This document shows positions 24,966 through 36,665 of a DNA stretch of 64,000 nt, piece after piece. Origin of the DNA: Dermanyssus gallinae (Eukaryota > Arthropoda > Arachnida > Mesostigmata > Dermanyssidae); the NCBI GenBank assembly GCA_003439945.1, contig QVRM01001450.1, positions 296,501-360,500 on the forward strand, in the 5' to 3' direction. Each line of letters starts with the position of its first letter. Position 1 is the first letter of the stretch. A program made the translations under genes and the position numbers. The notes beneath the pieces were generated by a model. It searched no databases. It saw only the letters and a list, made by a program, of their open reading frames with translations, and had not been told where the DNA came from.

Positions 24966-25575
24966 TATAAAAAATATACATATACAATCCATTTCAAACT
25001 TTAATCATCGTTTTATATTGCGCCTTGTGATGAAAATGTCAACCATCATTTTCAAGTCGATTGTTGGCGCGTCGTCTTCGTCACAAGAGTCACCCAGACG
25101 CTGAATGCTCGCAGAGCGGGTATCCAGGTTACATTACCTGCAAGCAGTTTTGAGAATTCAACTGAGTGCCTATTTTCATTGGTCTTCAAAAATCTTGGAC
25201 GAAAGCAAAGCGATGTTGTTTTTTGGCTTGTGTTAATTATAGAAGATTGCTCCGCTGAAAAAATATTTTTGACTAACATTTTTTTGTCTTTTCTCCATCC
25301 CACAATTATTTAGAATGGAGTTTTATCCTCTTTTCATAAATTTTATCATCAAAATTAAAAAGTTGATCAGAAAACTTTTTCTACATAAATTGCTAATGAC
25401 ATTTTTTTAACGCTCTGACAGTTACATTTTTAGACGCTCGTAATGGGCTAAGTTGCCTGTGGCACGATATCGTATAAATGCATCTATCGTCATCGCGTTC
25501 TCGTACTGGAATTATATAGGCTTTCTCCAGCAGAGGTATGTAGCAGCAGGGCAATGACAACAACGTCCAACAAAT
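24966..25575. other. Unassigned AT-rich DNA
   Basis: Nothing recognisable. Confidence 0.4.
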
Positions 25576-25579
25576 TCAA

Positions 25580-25682
25580 CCAGCACGGCCGGGGCTCGAA
25601 CTAGTGATGTTTTGCTAACCGTGGTTGCCATGGCAACGCCCCGTTTCGAACGGTGCGTTAGCCGCCTAAGCCACCGAAAGCG
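25580..25682 (-). mobile_element. tRNA-like SINE-type unit
   Basis: On the minus strand a sequence starting TTTCGGTGGCTTAGGCGGCT has an A-box-like TGGCTTAGGCGG near its 5' end. A B-box-like AGTTCGAGCCCCGG lies about 75 bases on, longer than in an ordinary tRNA. A small inverted repeat (CCGTTTCGAACGG) sits between the two boxes. It therefore looks like an altered tRNA-derived element rather than a functional tRNA. The tail was not identified. Confidence 0.45.
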
Positions 25683-25689
25683 AAATAAA

Positions 25690-26011
25690 TTAATGAAATA
25701 AATTTATATTTATTACTAATTGTATGCTGACAATCTATATGATGTTGTGCACCCTATCGTTGACTAAATCTTCTAAAAGTAGAAGTTAACTTTTGGTCCG
25801 CGCTTAAAGCTCTACAATGTAGGACCACATTGTTGCCCCCATATGCTTGTTTCCATTCTCGCATTTAGCATTCTCCGCTAACATACGGATTTAGAATGTC
25901 GCTGCTTGCATCATAACCAACTACTATCAGACCTCCGGTTAAAGTTTTTCATCGCTACCATCCTGACAAAATTTTCAAACTTTTTTAGAGTTGTCTCTCT
26001 GTCTCTCTCTC

Positions 26012-26071
<60 letters not shown>

Positions 26072-26590
26072 AGACTAGTGGCAATCTAATAGATTTGCAG
26101 CTTATCGCATTGCGACTTAGAGGGACGCGTGACTAAAGCTGAGGTGATGGTTGTCTATTATAGAAACACGCCCTATTAACTGCTTTACGCACTAAAACAA
26201 TAAGGTAAGTAATTAGACACTCGGCCCTATTCAGTATGGGACTCACCCCCGACGGTTGGACATTATTCCGTCGAGATCATACTCATTAAACGCACCTCCT
26301 CTCTTAAACCTTACTATCTGTCCGCCCGGCTCTTCTCTTAATAGTACTACGAGCCGATAGGAAGAGTGGTGAGTGTCCTTCGGATCAATTGGCCAAAGGC
26401 GGCTTAGGGTTTGACCCTATAGCTACCATACTGCGTCCCTCTACCTGCGAAAAGGTTCTTCCGATTCGCTCCAAGTGCCCCTTTCTAACCAGTATTTCTC
26501 GTGCCACTGCAGCTCTTATATTGCGGTTAGAGGTGCCTTCAGAACATGAAATTCCTTGAGTGAGCAGGTCCGAGAGTTCGTAGAGTTTAC
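25690..26590. other. Unassigned DNA with a (TA)n tract
   Basis: A CT tract leads into a (TA)n at 26015-26068. Nothing else was recognised. Confidence 0.4.
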
Positions 26591-26591
26591 C

Positions 26592-28300
26592 TTCAATTTC
26601 AATTTTTCAATTTCAAACGTGGTTTATTTTGCGGAACTGCATTTCACAACGCTAAAGTTCTCGGCAAATAAAAATAATTAAAGAAAAATTAAAAAAACAT
26701 GATTCAAACAACGAAGCAGAAAATCACTCTCGACAAAGTCCAAGGAATGCTTTTTATAAGCACTTTACACAATCGCCGTGGTTATTGAGTATCACAAGAA
26801 CATCAAAACAGCAGCTGGTGTGTTTGATTGAACACGAACAACATGTAAGGCTACACACTTGTAAATATACGCACAAGTACACTTCACTAGTACAACATCT
26901 TCAGAATTCACAACTATGGGTAAAAACACGTATAAACATTACTATCTAAGCCGAGTGTGAGCCCTATATACAAAGCACTACAATCCCAATTCCGAAATTA
27001 CCTAGATTACAAGCCCGATTCTGACTGTGAAATTAAAAGCCACCGTTTTAGTTCACGAACGAAGAAATGTTTCCTTGTTAGGCATCTAATGTGTTTGGGA
27101 ATGCACGTCCAGGTTTTCGGAAGACGGCATGCAGGTGCGTGCTGACTAGACTTCAGGGACACAGAGGGCACTGCAAAAGTTGTTGCACGCCTAGTTGATG
27201 TTTGGCTGAGGGTAGGGATTAGTGGATATGCGATTTCCGTGGGCACAATACCTTGCGAAATGTTGTACGCTAACATTGAAACCCTTAGCGTCTAAAAGCT
27301 TTCCACAGTAAGTAGATTAAAACGACTAAACAAGTCACGGACCGAATCTCTTTGCTTCCTTGAAAAATTGCTTTAAGTGCATCATTTTTTATCACTTTGG
27401 TTCTCCGGAGAATTCCATCGTAGCCACCACCCCAAGGAAGAATACCATAGCATAGCACTAGTAAGAACACGACTTTGTATACCATAAATAGACCCTCTAT
27501 GGGGACCCCAATCGTTTTTATTCTACACAGCGCAGAAATTACAGCATAGCACATAGGTGCAATATAATCCTAATCTAATAGATGAGAATGCCACCTCATG
27601 TTTTCCTGGAGAACGAGCCCCAGGCACTTAGCTGTATGCGATAGCTCAATGTTACGTGTCTTGAGTATTAAGTTGTCAGGTAATGCCAGTTGCCTTGGTA
27701 ATGAACGAAAAACTATGTAATTCGTTTTACTAGCATTGACAACTAGTCCAAAGCTGTTTAAAATGCGAATTATATTATCAACCTTTAAAAGCGACTGGTG
27801 CAAGTCCGTATTAAAATTTCGGTGATTCACTCTGAAGAGTAGCGTAGTGTCATCAGCAAAAGCAATAGTTGAGCCAAGGTTTTGCCCCTAGATGCTTAAT
27901 AGAATGAAGTTCAGAAGAATAAGAAACATAAAAGGTTCAAGAACCGAGCCTTGAGGGGTACCGATGTCAACCTGCTGCCAGGAGGACTCCATTTGACCAG
28001 CTCGTACCAGCTGTCTCCGTCCTGAGAGATAGGATCTAAACCAGGCAACAGCCTGCGCGGAGCAACCCAGCTGAGCGAGCATTTGGAACAGAAGGGAATG
28101 ATCAAGGCAGTTAAAAGCAGCCGACACGTCGAGAAAAGCTGCGGGACAAAACTTATTCGCCTCAATCGAATTTGACACCCGCTGCCATAAGTGGGCCAGC
28201 GCGAGGTCAGTCGACCTACCCCTGCGAAAACCAAACTGGTTAGGCGAACGGAATTTGACCGACTCTAAATATCGATCTAATCTAACCAACTTCCGCCAAG
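26592..28300 (-). mobile_element. jockey/CR1-like LINE, copy B
   Basis: The minus strand from about 28300 down carries an RT domain in pieces. SPNQFGFRRGRSTDLALAH is followed by FCPAAFLDVSAAFNCLDHSL (motif A), VDIGTPQGSVLEPFMF (motif B), AFADDTTLLF near 27860-27840 (motif C, with FADD as catalytic centre), NASKTNYIVF, and then IGVPIEGLFMVYK and GILPWGGGYDGILRR. The segment ending near 26960 reads CIPKHIRCLTRKHFFVRELK. The 3' end at 26592-26660 is the same as that of copy A at 8.0-8.08 kb. Frameshifts and stops (for example near 27890 and 27560) show decay. The endonuclease and ORF1 are missing. Confidence 0.88.
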
Positions 28301-29165
28301 CTTAAGTCGGTCCACCACTTTTCTTCTAGTCTCTATTCTGACTTGCGCAAAAACTGGGCAGACTAACAGCGTACGGGCTGCGTCGTCTTCGACGCCTAGG
28401 TCACAGTGTACGCATGTGTCCGAGAAAGTTTTTTCTATCTTTAGCAGATATGTCTTTGCCGGGCACTACTTTCTTATGTCAGGAATGAAATCGCATGCGC
28501 GCGCACTCGGTGAACCATCTGGAATGGCAGCTCATTCGTTCTGCCATGCAGTGATTGTGCATTCTCTTTCGGCATATTTGACTTCTCAACTCAAGCCGCA
28601 ATGTTGACAGTCTTATAAGCCTGGCTAATTTAAAAAGCCGCGGTATTTGTGTTCTCTTAACATATTCTTTAACTCGTGTGGTGCATATCCCTTATTCCTC
28701 TATCCAGATGTATGCCCAAATACCTGGCTACACTGACCATCTTCATCTGGGCCTCAATCAGGGCAAGATTGAAGAGTTGCATTTGTTTTTCCTACCAGCA
28801 GGATACGCTCACTCCTCTTCAGGGCAAGAACTAACCGACTATTCTTTATCCATTCCACTACTACTTTTAGGACTTTATTAGCGTATAATTTAATCTTCGT
28901 AGTCGTCTTCGCCTGAACCGTCGCAGCCAAGTCGTCTGCGTCTGCTAAAAGCTTCACTTTTTCGGGGAAGTTACGTAGTCGAAGCACATCGTGATACGCT
29001 ATGTTCCACAGTAGTGGCCCTAGGATTAAACTCTGAGGGACACCCGCCGTCATAGGCATCACCTTGCCTTCACAGGTGATGACACGTGTGAGAGCACGTC
29101 TAAGAGCACAGCAAGGTATAACTTGCGGTACCATCGGACGATAGGCTGTTTTTTGGCTATATATA
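28300..29165 (-). mobile_element. R1-like LINE fragment (RT and Cys-His motif)
   Basis: On the minus strand a 144-codon frame contains PMTAGVPQSLILGPLLWNIA (RT motif B), VKLLADADDLAATV (motif C, ADD centre) and VVEWIKNSRLVLALKRSE, as in R1-clade elements. Further down, near 28420-28310, the frame reads SDTCVHCDLGVEDDAARTLL, then CPVFAQVRIETRR, the C-terminal Cys-His motif. It ends abruptly where copy B of the jockey/CR1-like LINE begins, and upstream it ends at the mariner. Both ends therefore appear truncated or interrupted by other insertions. Confidence 0.82.
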
Positions 29166-29173
29166 TATACATA

Positions 29174-30338
29174 CAGGTATTTCAACAAGTTCTTAAAATA
29201 AGCTTTTCAGAAATCGAATTTTGGCGTGCTTTCACCACTGTTGGAAACGGCAACTTTTCGACTGCTAGCAGTAAAAATATGATGGTGATTGACCGTTGCG
29301 ATTTCGTTTGATCGCTTTTCCCGTGCAACGTATCGGCGTGATTTTGAAACGTTGAGAAAAAGGAGTTTAGAATGGTGATCAAGCATTTTTGTTTCAAAGG
29401 TTGGAATGCGGCCATAGTGAAAACTAAGTTAGACGAGGTTTACGGTGACTCTGCGCCATGTTTTGCCACTGTGTCCAACTGGATTAATGAGTTAAGAAGA
29501 GGTCTCAGGAGCATCGAGGATGAACTACTTTCAGGACGCCCAAAAACGGCAACTGATAAGGAAAACGTGGAAAAGTGCGGAAAATATTTGCCGCAGATAA
29601 GCGACTGAACATTAGGGAGATAGCGGATACCTTGGAGATCAGTTTGGGTAGTGTGCATTTCATCCTGCACGAGAACTTGAAGATGAAAAAACGCAGAGCA
29701 AAATAGATGCCGCATTTGCTCAACCAAGGCCAAAAAGACGCGCGTGTTTCCGCTTCACAGCGAAATTTGGCCAAGATGTCAAAAAATCCGTCGGATTTTT
29801 GGCGCATATTCGTGTGATGAAAGCTGGATCCATCACTACACTCCCGAGACCCAAGAAGCATCTCGCCAATGGTGTGCACCTGGTGAAGGACCTCCGAAAA
29901 GGGTGCGGACAACGGCATCGGCCGGAAAAATGATGGCTACGGTTTTTTGGGACCACGTGGAATAATTCTGGTCGATGTTTCGGACAAAGCTCCTGCACAT
30001 AAGTCGCGGCAAGCATCGGCAAAACTGGCCCAACTGAGGTTTGAACTTACTGAACAACCTTCCTATTCTTCAGATCTGGCCCCCTGTGATTATTTTCTCT
30101 TCGGACATTTGAAGAATAGTCTTGGTGGCGTTTTTCCAACAATTAGGAGATTAAGGCTGCTGCCAATGTCTATTTTCAATCTAAAGACGCGGAATTCTAC
30201 TCAAGAGGTATAAATGCTCTGAAATCTCAGTGAGAAACGTGTATTGAGCTTCTCGGGAAGTATATCGAATAAGAACAAATTAAAAACAAGGTTTGGACAA
30301 TTCTTGGTTTTCATTTTAGAAACTTGTTGAACTACCTG
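29174..30338 (+). mobile_element. Mariner element, copy 2 (internally deleted)
   Basis: The ends are inverted repeats: AGGTATTTCAACAAGTTCTT at about 29175 and AACTTGTTGAACTACCTGTA ending at about 30340, both against TA, the mariner target. The length of about 1.17 kb is shorter than the 1.29 kb copy at 54.2-55.5 kb. The element lies between an R1-like LINE fragment and a (TA)n containing an R2/R4-like LINE tail. Confidence 0.93.
29371..30270 (+). pseudogene. Mariner transposase pseudogene (mellifera-type)
   Basis: The N-terminal half (29372-29605) reads VIKHFCFKGWNAAIVKTKLD through GRPKTATDKENVEK, the paired-like helix-turn-helix region, and then shifts frame. The catalytic part has YDESWIHHYTPETQEASRQW (first Asp kept), and later SDKAPAHKSRQASAKLAQLR (second Asp kept) and YSSDLAPCDYFLFGHLKNSL (third). 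About 45 residues between GIILVD and DKAPAH are missing, and several frameshifts and a stop occur, so it cannot be active. Similarity by eye is to mellifera-subfamily mariners. Confidence 0.88.
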
Positions 30339-30351
30339 TATATATATATAT

Positions 30352-30410
30352 ATAATATTGTGATGATTTATTATTCAATTATAATACGTTTGCACACTCG
30401 GTAGTGCTCG

Positions 30411-30413
<3 letters not shown>
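30352..30413 (-). mobile_element. R2/R4-like LINE, 3' tail only, copy 3
   Basis: About 62 bp on the minus strand reads AAGGCGAGCACTACCGAGTG, then GTGCAAACGTATTATAATTG and AATAAATCATCACAATATT. This is the same 3' UTR as copies 1 and 2 (22.25-22.32 kb and 47.73-47.79 kb), with a few substitutions. It is flanked on both sides by (TA)n. It is therefore an extremely 5'-truncated insertion, as expected when target-primed reverse transcription aborts early. Confidence 0.9.

Positions 30414-30458
<45 letters not shown>
30414..30458. repeat. (TA)n microsatellite
   Basis: TA repeats on the 5' side of the short LINE tail. Confidence 0.95.
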
Positions 30459-30461
<3 letters not shown>

Positions 30462-31940
30462 CCCTCAGTTTCTCTTGAATAGTAGAACGGACAATAGCTG
30501 TATGGGACCGTAGCAAGATACAACATGCGCAATCAAAGTCGTCGTCGTTTTCTAAAGTCCTCAAGAGCTAGGCTAAAATTGTAACTAGACTTCCGTATTC
30601 CAAGAGAGAAGCCGCAGCATGTGTCTTGATCAACCTTAACGCCTGCCTTCTTTTTGATGGAAAAATCATGTAGATAATCCGTTAACGGCAATGGGTGAAG
30701 GAGAACGACCGGAAGATTCTGCGGGTGGGGCTGGGCGTCGGCGGTGAGGCACGTAGGTAGAGTTTTTGGGTTTCGTTTCCACAAGTTCATCGTCTTCATA
30801 TTGTTTCCTTTTGCCGTCCGTCTGTTCTCTTTCTGTTTGTCATCGGCGGCGTCTTCCTTCTTCGGCGAGCTTCGAGGTGCCTGCGCGAATTATAATTGAA
30901 AGGCAAGTCGTTGCTATCGACTGCCAGTTCCTCCTCACTGGCCAGAGAGCTGGCGTTCCCGATTCCCACCAGCAACCAACCAACAAAACCGACCGGGGCA
31001 GCGCCGGTACGATGCTGCCGTTCGTCGTTCTCCTACCAACAGGGAAATTGAGAGAGGCGAGAGAAAGAGAGATTCTTAATTTCTATTTGACAGACAAACC
31101 TCTCTGAACTTGGGCGACGATAGCCGTTTTCATTTCTCTCACTCTTTTCCTGTATATATATATATATACATTTTTCTTCCCTTTTCTCTTCTTTGCTCTG
31201 ACTCAAACTCGGTATGGGCCAGGAACTACTGAATCAAGGTAAGACGGCGGTTACGAAATCGAAGCGTTAAAGAGCCTTACTGCTGGGAGTAGCAGTTGAA
31301 GCAGTAACCTTTAGAGTAGCGTCAGCTAGAACGCGTCGTAGTGTTTGCGGTGATGGTGGTACGCCTGCAGCACAGGAATTCAATAGTTATTGCTTGCAGT
31401 TTTTTCGCTGCTGCCCCCCCCCCCCCAGATTGTGCCCCCCAAGGGGCGCAGTGGCGCCGCCCTATTCACTCCCCCACCCCCTCCCCCCCCCACCAGGTCG
31501 CCGTCACCAACATCATAACGAGCACTTGAGGCAGTCGGCTTTCACTGCCACCTCCGGGGCGCCGCCACCGCATCGTACGGGCAGAAAAAGGAAAACGAAA
31601 CCACTGGAAATCGAGAACAACAGGCAAGCACACCTACGCAGTACGAGCTGGCGCACAAACAGATCCGGTGGGCGCATTCCGCGCAGCTAGCAGGCATTCT
31701 GAGGAGTCGACTTTGGCTGGCGACAGGCAAATAACGAGCGTCAACGGCGGCCAAATAGCGGTCATGGCCATGAACAACACGCATATTGTCGGCAGTGGCC
31801 TGGCTCCGGTGGCAGTGTTTATTTGTTTTGCGATCCGTGCGCGGGCACGCGGTTTTTTTCAAATGATTTGCACAAACTAGCGCTGACTACTATCACTGCC
31901 AGTGCCGTTACGGTTAGTACAACTAATACGCTAACGCGGC
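30459..31940. other. GC-rich island with homopolymer C-runs
   Basis: This is unassigned. A CT-rich region (30790-30860) and a GA-rich tract (about 31050-31075) are followed by a run of 12 or more C at about 31415-31428 and a C-rich stretch at about 31468-31492. Open frames on both strands are dominated by these tracts (Pro-rich) and have no domain I recognise. It could be untranslated or regulatory DNA. Confidence 0.3.
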
Positions 31941-31943
31941 TAC

Positions 31944-32898
31944 GCTGTTCAAAACGTTTTTAGAATGAAAACCACGAAATGTTATTTTTCTGACAAATTT
32001 TTTTTATTCAATATACTTACGAGTAGGACCTAATCACAAAGGGCCAGCTCCGGAGAATAGAGGGGTTGTCACAATACGTTCGAACCCCAGTCTGTTTTGC
32101 CAATACTAGCCGCGACCTGTGCAGGACAATCTTTTTCTGCAAAGCTCGCCCTTTCTCAATGAGTTCATACGACAGGCGGTCCAAGAGTCCTGCATAATAT
32201 TCTCGTGTGATTGTTGTGCCGCTTTCTAGGTTTACGGCCAGAATTATTCCACGTTGGACCCAACAAAACCTAGCCATAAGTATTTCTGGCAGACACCTTC
32301 CTCCGCTCTTTCTTTGGAGGCCTGCCTCCGAGTGCCTACCATTGGCGAGATTCTTCCTGAGTGTCTGAAGAGCAGATATAGCCCCACTACCCCCATCACG
32401 ACCGTCACAAATCTGCGCCAAAAATCCGATGGATTTTTTAACATATTAGCCACATTTTTTAAGAAGCGGAAACACGCGTGTCTTTTTGCCCTTGACTAAG
32501 CAAACACGGCACCCATTTTGTTTTGAGCGTTTTCATCTTCAAATTATTATGCAAGATAGAATGCATACTACCCAAACGGATTCTAAAAGCCTCTGTTTTC
32601 TCCCTAATGTTCACTCGTCCATCTACGGCAAAGATTGACTGCACTTGTTCAACGTTTTTCTCATCAGTAGCCATTGTTGGGCGTCCTGAACGGTTTTGTA
32701 TGAGTCGCTTGTGCAACTTTTTAAACTCATCAAAGACTCAAGACTAGTCACAATCCATTCCTTGCACAGGAAAGCGGTTAAACGAAACTGGCCAATCGCT
32801 ATACTATTTTGACTGTTAGCAGTTAAAGAGTTGCTCTTTTTAATAGCTTGCCAAATTTTGAGTTCTATTTAGCTCATTCTACGAATTTGTCAACAACC
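31944..32898 (-). mobile_element. Mariner element, copy 3 (internally deleted)
   Basis: The ends resemble those of the 54 kb copy: GTTCAAAACGTTTTTAGAAT at about 31947 and AGCTCATTCTACGAATTTGT ending near 32890. At about 0.95 kb it is some 340 bp shorter than the longest copy. The left and right ends are more diverged than in the other two copies, so this is the oldest of the three by appearance. Confidence 0.85.
32020..32720 (-). pseudogene. Mariner transposase pseudogene (same family as 29 and 54 kb)
   Basis: The minus-strand reading starts only at IQNRSGRPTMATDEKNVEQV, so roughly the first 45 residues are gone. It continues with KPSDFW-like MLKNPSDFWRRFVTV, where the first catalytic motif (TVDE) is damaged. 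Next come GIILAVNLESGTTITREYYA and LLDRLSYELIEKG, a segment lost from the 29 kb copy. The second Asp motif is altered (VLHRSRLVL), and the third region survives only as CDNPSILRSWP. The last 60 or so residues are missing. It is not functional. Confidence 0.85.
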
Positions 32899-32899
32899 C

Positions 32900-33747
32900 A
32901 ATACTGCGACTCTTAGTACTGATTCCGCTTTTACTGCGGCAAGCAGGAACTGTACTCATGACTAAATTGATATAGCTAGCACTACTCATAACAAAATAGG
33001 CATAAACGCCCTCTTGATTGCAGAAGTAGGCGCGGGCTAACTGTAGATGGTGGTGTCATGCGTCGCCTGCAATGGTTGAAGCGAATCATCGCCGCCCTCA
33101 CCGCCAACATTGTTTAAGCGGTTCTCACACACGAGACCTCTAGCTCTAATACCCGCAGAGAGAGGAAGAAAGTGAGTGAAGTGCCGGCGCGCTCGGGCTA
33201 CGTCCCCCAACGCAGAGTCTTAATATTGAAACACTTTCAAAAAGTGAGAGGGACGCGTACATGTCGTGCGGGCGTAACTGCTAGTAATACTCACTTAAAA
33301 GTACTCTGCGCAGTAAAATATCTGTGAGGTCTCGTCAGCTACGGTGCTCTCATACAATATAACATAGAACGCGGCAAGACTACCATCTGCGCGTTGACTT
33401 CGTCGGTCAAGACTTTACGAGGACGCCTATAGAGGTTCAATATGGTAGCTAATGGTGATGTGGGAAGAACGAATTCTGATTGATTTACCGATCCAGCGAT
33501 GTCGCGACTGCAAAAAAGGCGGGGCGCGGAGAGTATTGATCAGCATCAAGGTCACATAAAGGGCAAATTGTTCTCCTCAAATTGTTCTGAATCGGCGTGA
33601 AAGCGAATTGAAACTTAACGGAATTCTGCTTCTGTTGGTCGATGCCAGATTTAGCCTGAGAAGCCGGCTTTCCCATTCGTAGTGAAAAAAACAACGTGGG
33701 AGAACAAAACAGCATGAGTATATTGTCTTTTTTGCAACTATTCTAGA

Positions 33748-33819
<72 letters not shown>

Positions 33820-35740
33820 CCCCTTTTCCTTTATGCAAACGGCAGTAGAAATAGATACAAAATAAGTGAGCATGACATGCTGATCGAAACAAATGATTGT
33901 ATCATATTGCAACCACTGCAGTTGATCAGTTACTCTTTTTAACAATAATAACGTGTAAATAATACTGTATCTATCTTTCACTGCAAGGTTTTCGCTAAAT
34001 AAACAATATGTATGTAAAGAATCTTGTTTAGTCTTCTTGTTCAGCATGGGTAAGGTAGCTTTTTATGGTTATTAATCTGGTAACACATCAAACAAATTTA
34101 GTTTATTAATTTTTAAAATTGTAAACCTGTGGGATGTAAGCAAATAAGTATACCCTTTCTGTATTCGCGGCCTCCTATTGCAAGGTTCTGTATTCCTCTA
34201 TCCTATGTACACTTTTTTTTGTGTGACTTCGCATAAATCGCGTACAATTTAGCCTCGTAATTTTTCATTACATGAAACAGCAGAGTGGCTTTTAAATCAC
34301 TAACATATTTACCTAATGCTGTGTACCTCAATCGTGTTTTGAAGTTTTTTTTGGACAAAATGGCACCACAAAGTGCAAATTTTTTTCGAGAATACTATTT
34401 GTACCTATCCAACCTATTACATAGTGCCTTCGTCAAGGTTTTTGTGTCAACTGTCAGGTTGTGAGTCCAAGTTGGATCGAACTCCGCATACTGCCGGGGT
34501 CAGTTGTAACATTCCTGTGTCAAATGTCAATTTACAATTGATTACCGCAGAAGAACAGCAGCTTGCGGGCACCGGTAGAGCTGGCTAGTCGCCTTGTCGA
34601 TGCAATTGTGTGGACGGGTTTAAGAACACAATCCCTCGTCTCAGAGGCTGAGAAGAAAAGTGTCAAGTGGTGTTGAGGGCGAGGTACATGTGCCTCTCGT
34701 TTGGCTCGACCGTGCTAGCTGCGTGAAAAAGAAGAAGAAGAACAAGAAGAAGAGCATGGATGGCACCGCGACGGACAGTGGAGAGTTTCGCAACGTCGTC
34801 GGGATTCCAGGACATCGGAGCGCTGTAGTGGAGGTCCATACCCTGCATTCCGTGTATACTGATGCGTCTACTTACGGGTGTTCTGACAACGTTGTTACTG
34901 AGGTGGAAACCGACGCGTGCGCGAGTGCAAATGTCATCTAGCAGTACAGCCATATCGCCGCGCGGCTGTAGTCACGTACTTGATTCTGGCCGCGATAACG
35001 CTAAAAGGCGTCCGCCCTCTGCTTGGTATGAAGCCTTCGTTAACGGGCTGTAAAGCCGCACAGATTAGCATCTTAGCGCAGAACGGCAAAGCGGCAAATC
35101 ATCCTAGATCGTCGAGCAGCTTCCGTATCAGCAGCGTTGCGGCGGAGCCTGCTAGGACTGTGACGTCAGATACTTTTAAAACCCGCCATCGGACACAGGT
35201 AGGGAGGCACACCGTTAGGTAGCGGCGGGAGTAAAAGTATGATCGGGTTTGCGATGGTATCGTTTATCGTATGTAGGTCATTTCAGCCATGCGACAAATC
35301 GTAGGTCCACAAATTGTGCAGAAGTCGGAAATATCTGCAAAAAATAGACTACGATGCGCACCCAACAAGGAAGCCTCGCTTATATCTGCCGCAGTTTGCC
35401 TGGTTCGCTGTTGAGAGCCTTTCTGATCCCACTGCTATAGATAAGAAAACTTGTGAGCTAAAGGTCCTGTTTGCTTGTGATGATACGCCCCGGATTAGGT
35501 CCCAGGCTGTATCGACGATAGAGCGACGCGCTCTAAACAATATTAAGATTATTTCCTAAATAAAAAAAAATAGGAAACAAATCCTAAAAACGTTTTAAGT
35601 TCAGCTTACTGAGTAAAAATGTATTATAATTACATAGTCAGCTGTCATCTTTCAAAAGTCCCCGCGCTAAGCCATGCTCCTTCCGTGATTTGCTTTCTTG
35701 GTAAGGAAGAACAGGGTAAACAACTGTTAGGAAAATAAAA
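32900..35740. other. Unassigned DNA
   Basis: A (TA)n lies at 33749-33817. From about 34.45 to 35.55 kb the sequence is more GC-rich, with open frames on both strands (for example 34660-34941 plus, with a Lys run KKKKKNKKKS, and 34953-34663 minus). I could not assign any of these to a family. A TE-encoded ORF1 is possible but unproven. Confidence 0.3.
33749..33817. repeat. (TA)n microsatellite
   Basis: About 34 TA units with no recognised element boundary. Confidence 0.95.
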
Positions 35741-35749
35741 TTGTTGAAA

Positions 35750-36665
35750 AACGTTATGGAACACTCCTTTAAGGAAAAACGTGCAGATATTGTGATTTGT
35801 CATGAAAAGCGAAACGGCTGTACGGGCAGGCTGAAAAACGATTTGTGTAATTTGCAGTCAATATAACCGGTCTTCTAAAAATACCATCTGTAAACTTGTG
35901 CAAAATCTTCGTATGATAGCTTCAGTACGTGAGTCAAGCCGTGGAAGACCACAGAGCGCTTGATCGGCTAAAAATATCGCCGCTGCGGCCGGTAATGCAG
36001 AACAATTCAGAAACATCGATTCGGCGACAATTCGGCCAAACAGCTGTGTTTTCGCCGACTTCAACCCAGCCTACTTTAAGATCTATCTAGCGAAGCGTAT
36101 CTAGCGAAGTGTCCATATAGGATTCAGACGACGCAAAAATTCAAGCTTACGGATCCTCAGGAGCGGCCAATTAGGCTTCCGAGATGATGCAGCTTGATGC
36201 CGTTTTGTTGCAATTTCGATCTAGATAGATGTGTGAATAAACAAGACTGTCGCATCTGAGCAACTTTGAGCTCTTATGCGACTCACGAGGAGCCGTTACA
36301 TATGCCATATGTAAGAGTTTGGTGCGGCCACTAATCCAAAGAAATTATTCGGCTTTATATTTTTTACTCCACGGTGAATGGAGAGCGTGGATCTTTGATT
36401 GTCTTTGGCCGAATTTGAACGAAATCGGTGCGAGTGAATTTTGGTTTCAACCAGATGGTATCACAAGCCACAGTCGGCGAGACAATCGAGCTTTCGAGGA
36501 TGAAGTGTTTCGGATGGATAATCTCGCGTAATTATTCCATGGCGTTCAAGATTTTGCAATTTAACGGCGTTAGACTTTTCCTGTAGGAGCTTTAGGAAAG
36601 AATAAAAGGTTAAAGTGTATGCTAATGAACCCACAATTGAGTGTCCCGTGTACAACTTGTTAAAC
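35750..36665 (+). pseudogene. Mariner-like transposase pseudogene (CDLTPLDF type), copy 1
   Basis: Read across frames on the plus strand, the order of motifs matches a Tc1/mariner-superfamily transposase. Near 35885-35945 there is an N-terminal helix-turn-helix block (TICKLVQNLRMIASVRESSR, then GRPQSA). At 36388-36480 comes IFDCLWPNLNEIGASEFWFQ followed by PDGITSHS, corresponding to the second Asp in the FQQDGATCH block. Near 36554-36640, CNLTALDFS and KVKVYANEPTIE correspond to the CDLTPLDFFLWG block and the sequence after it. Stops and frameshifts abound. It belongs to the same type as the minus-strand relic at 61.7-62.4 kb. Confidence 0.78.

Noticed and set aside
28300..29188. Idea that the RT frames at 26.6-28.3 and 28.3-29.2 kb are a single LINE
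   Set aside because: Each has its own motif B and motif C, and the second carries a separate C-terminal Cys-His motif, so they are two elements.
33230..33270. Similarity of TTTCAAAAAGTG(T)GAGGG between 33.23 kb and 21.53 kb as shared terminal repeats
   Set aside because: The shared part is less than 20 bp and flanking sequence diverges; not enough to call an element end.
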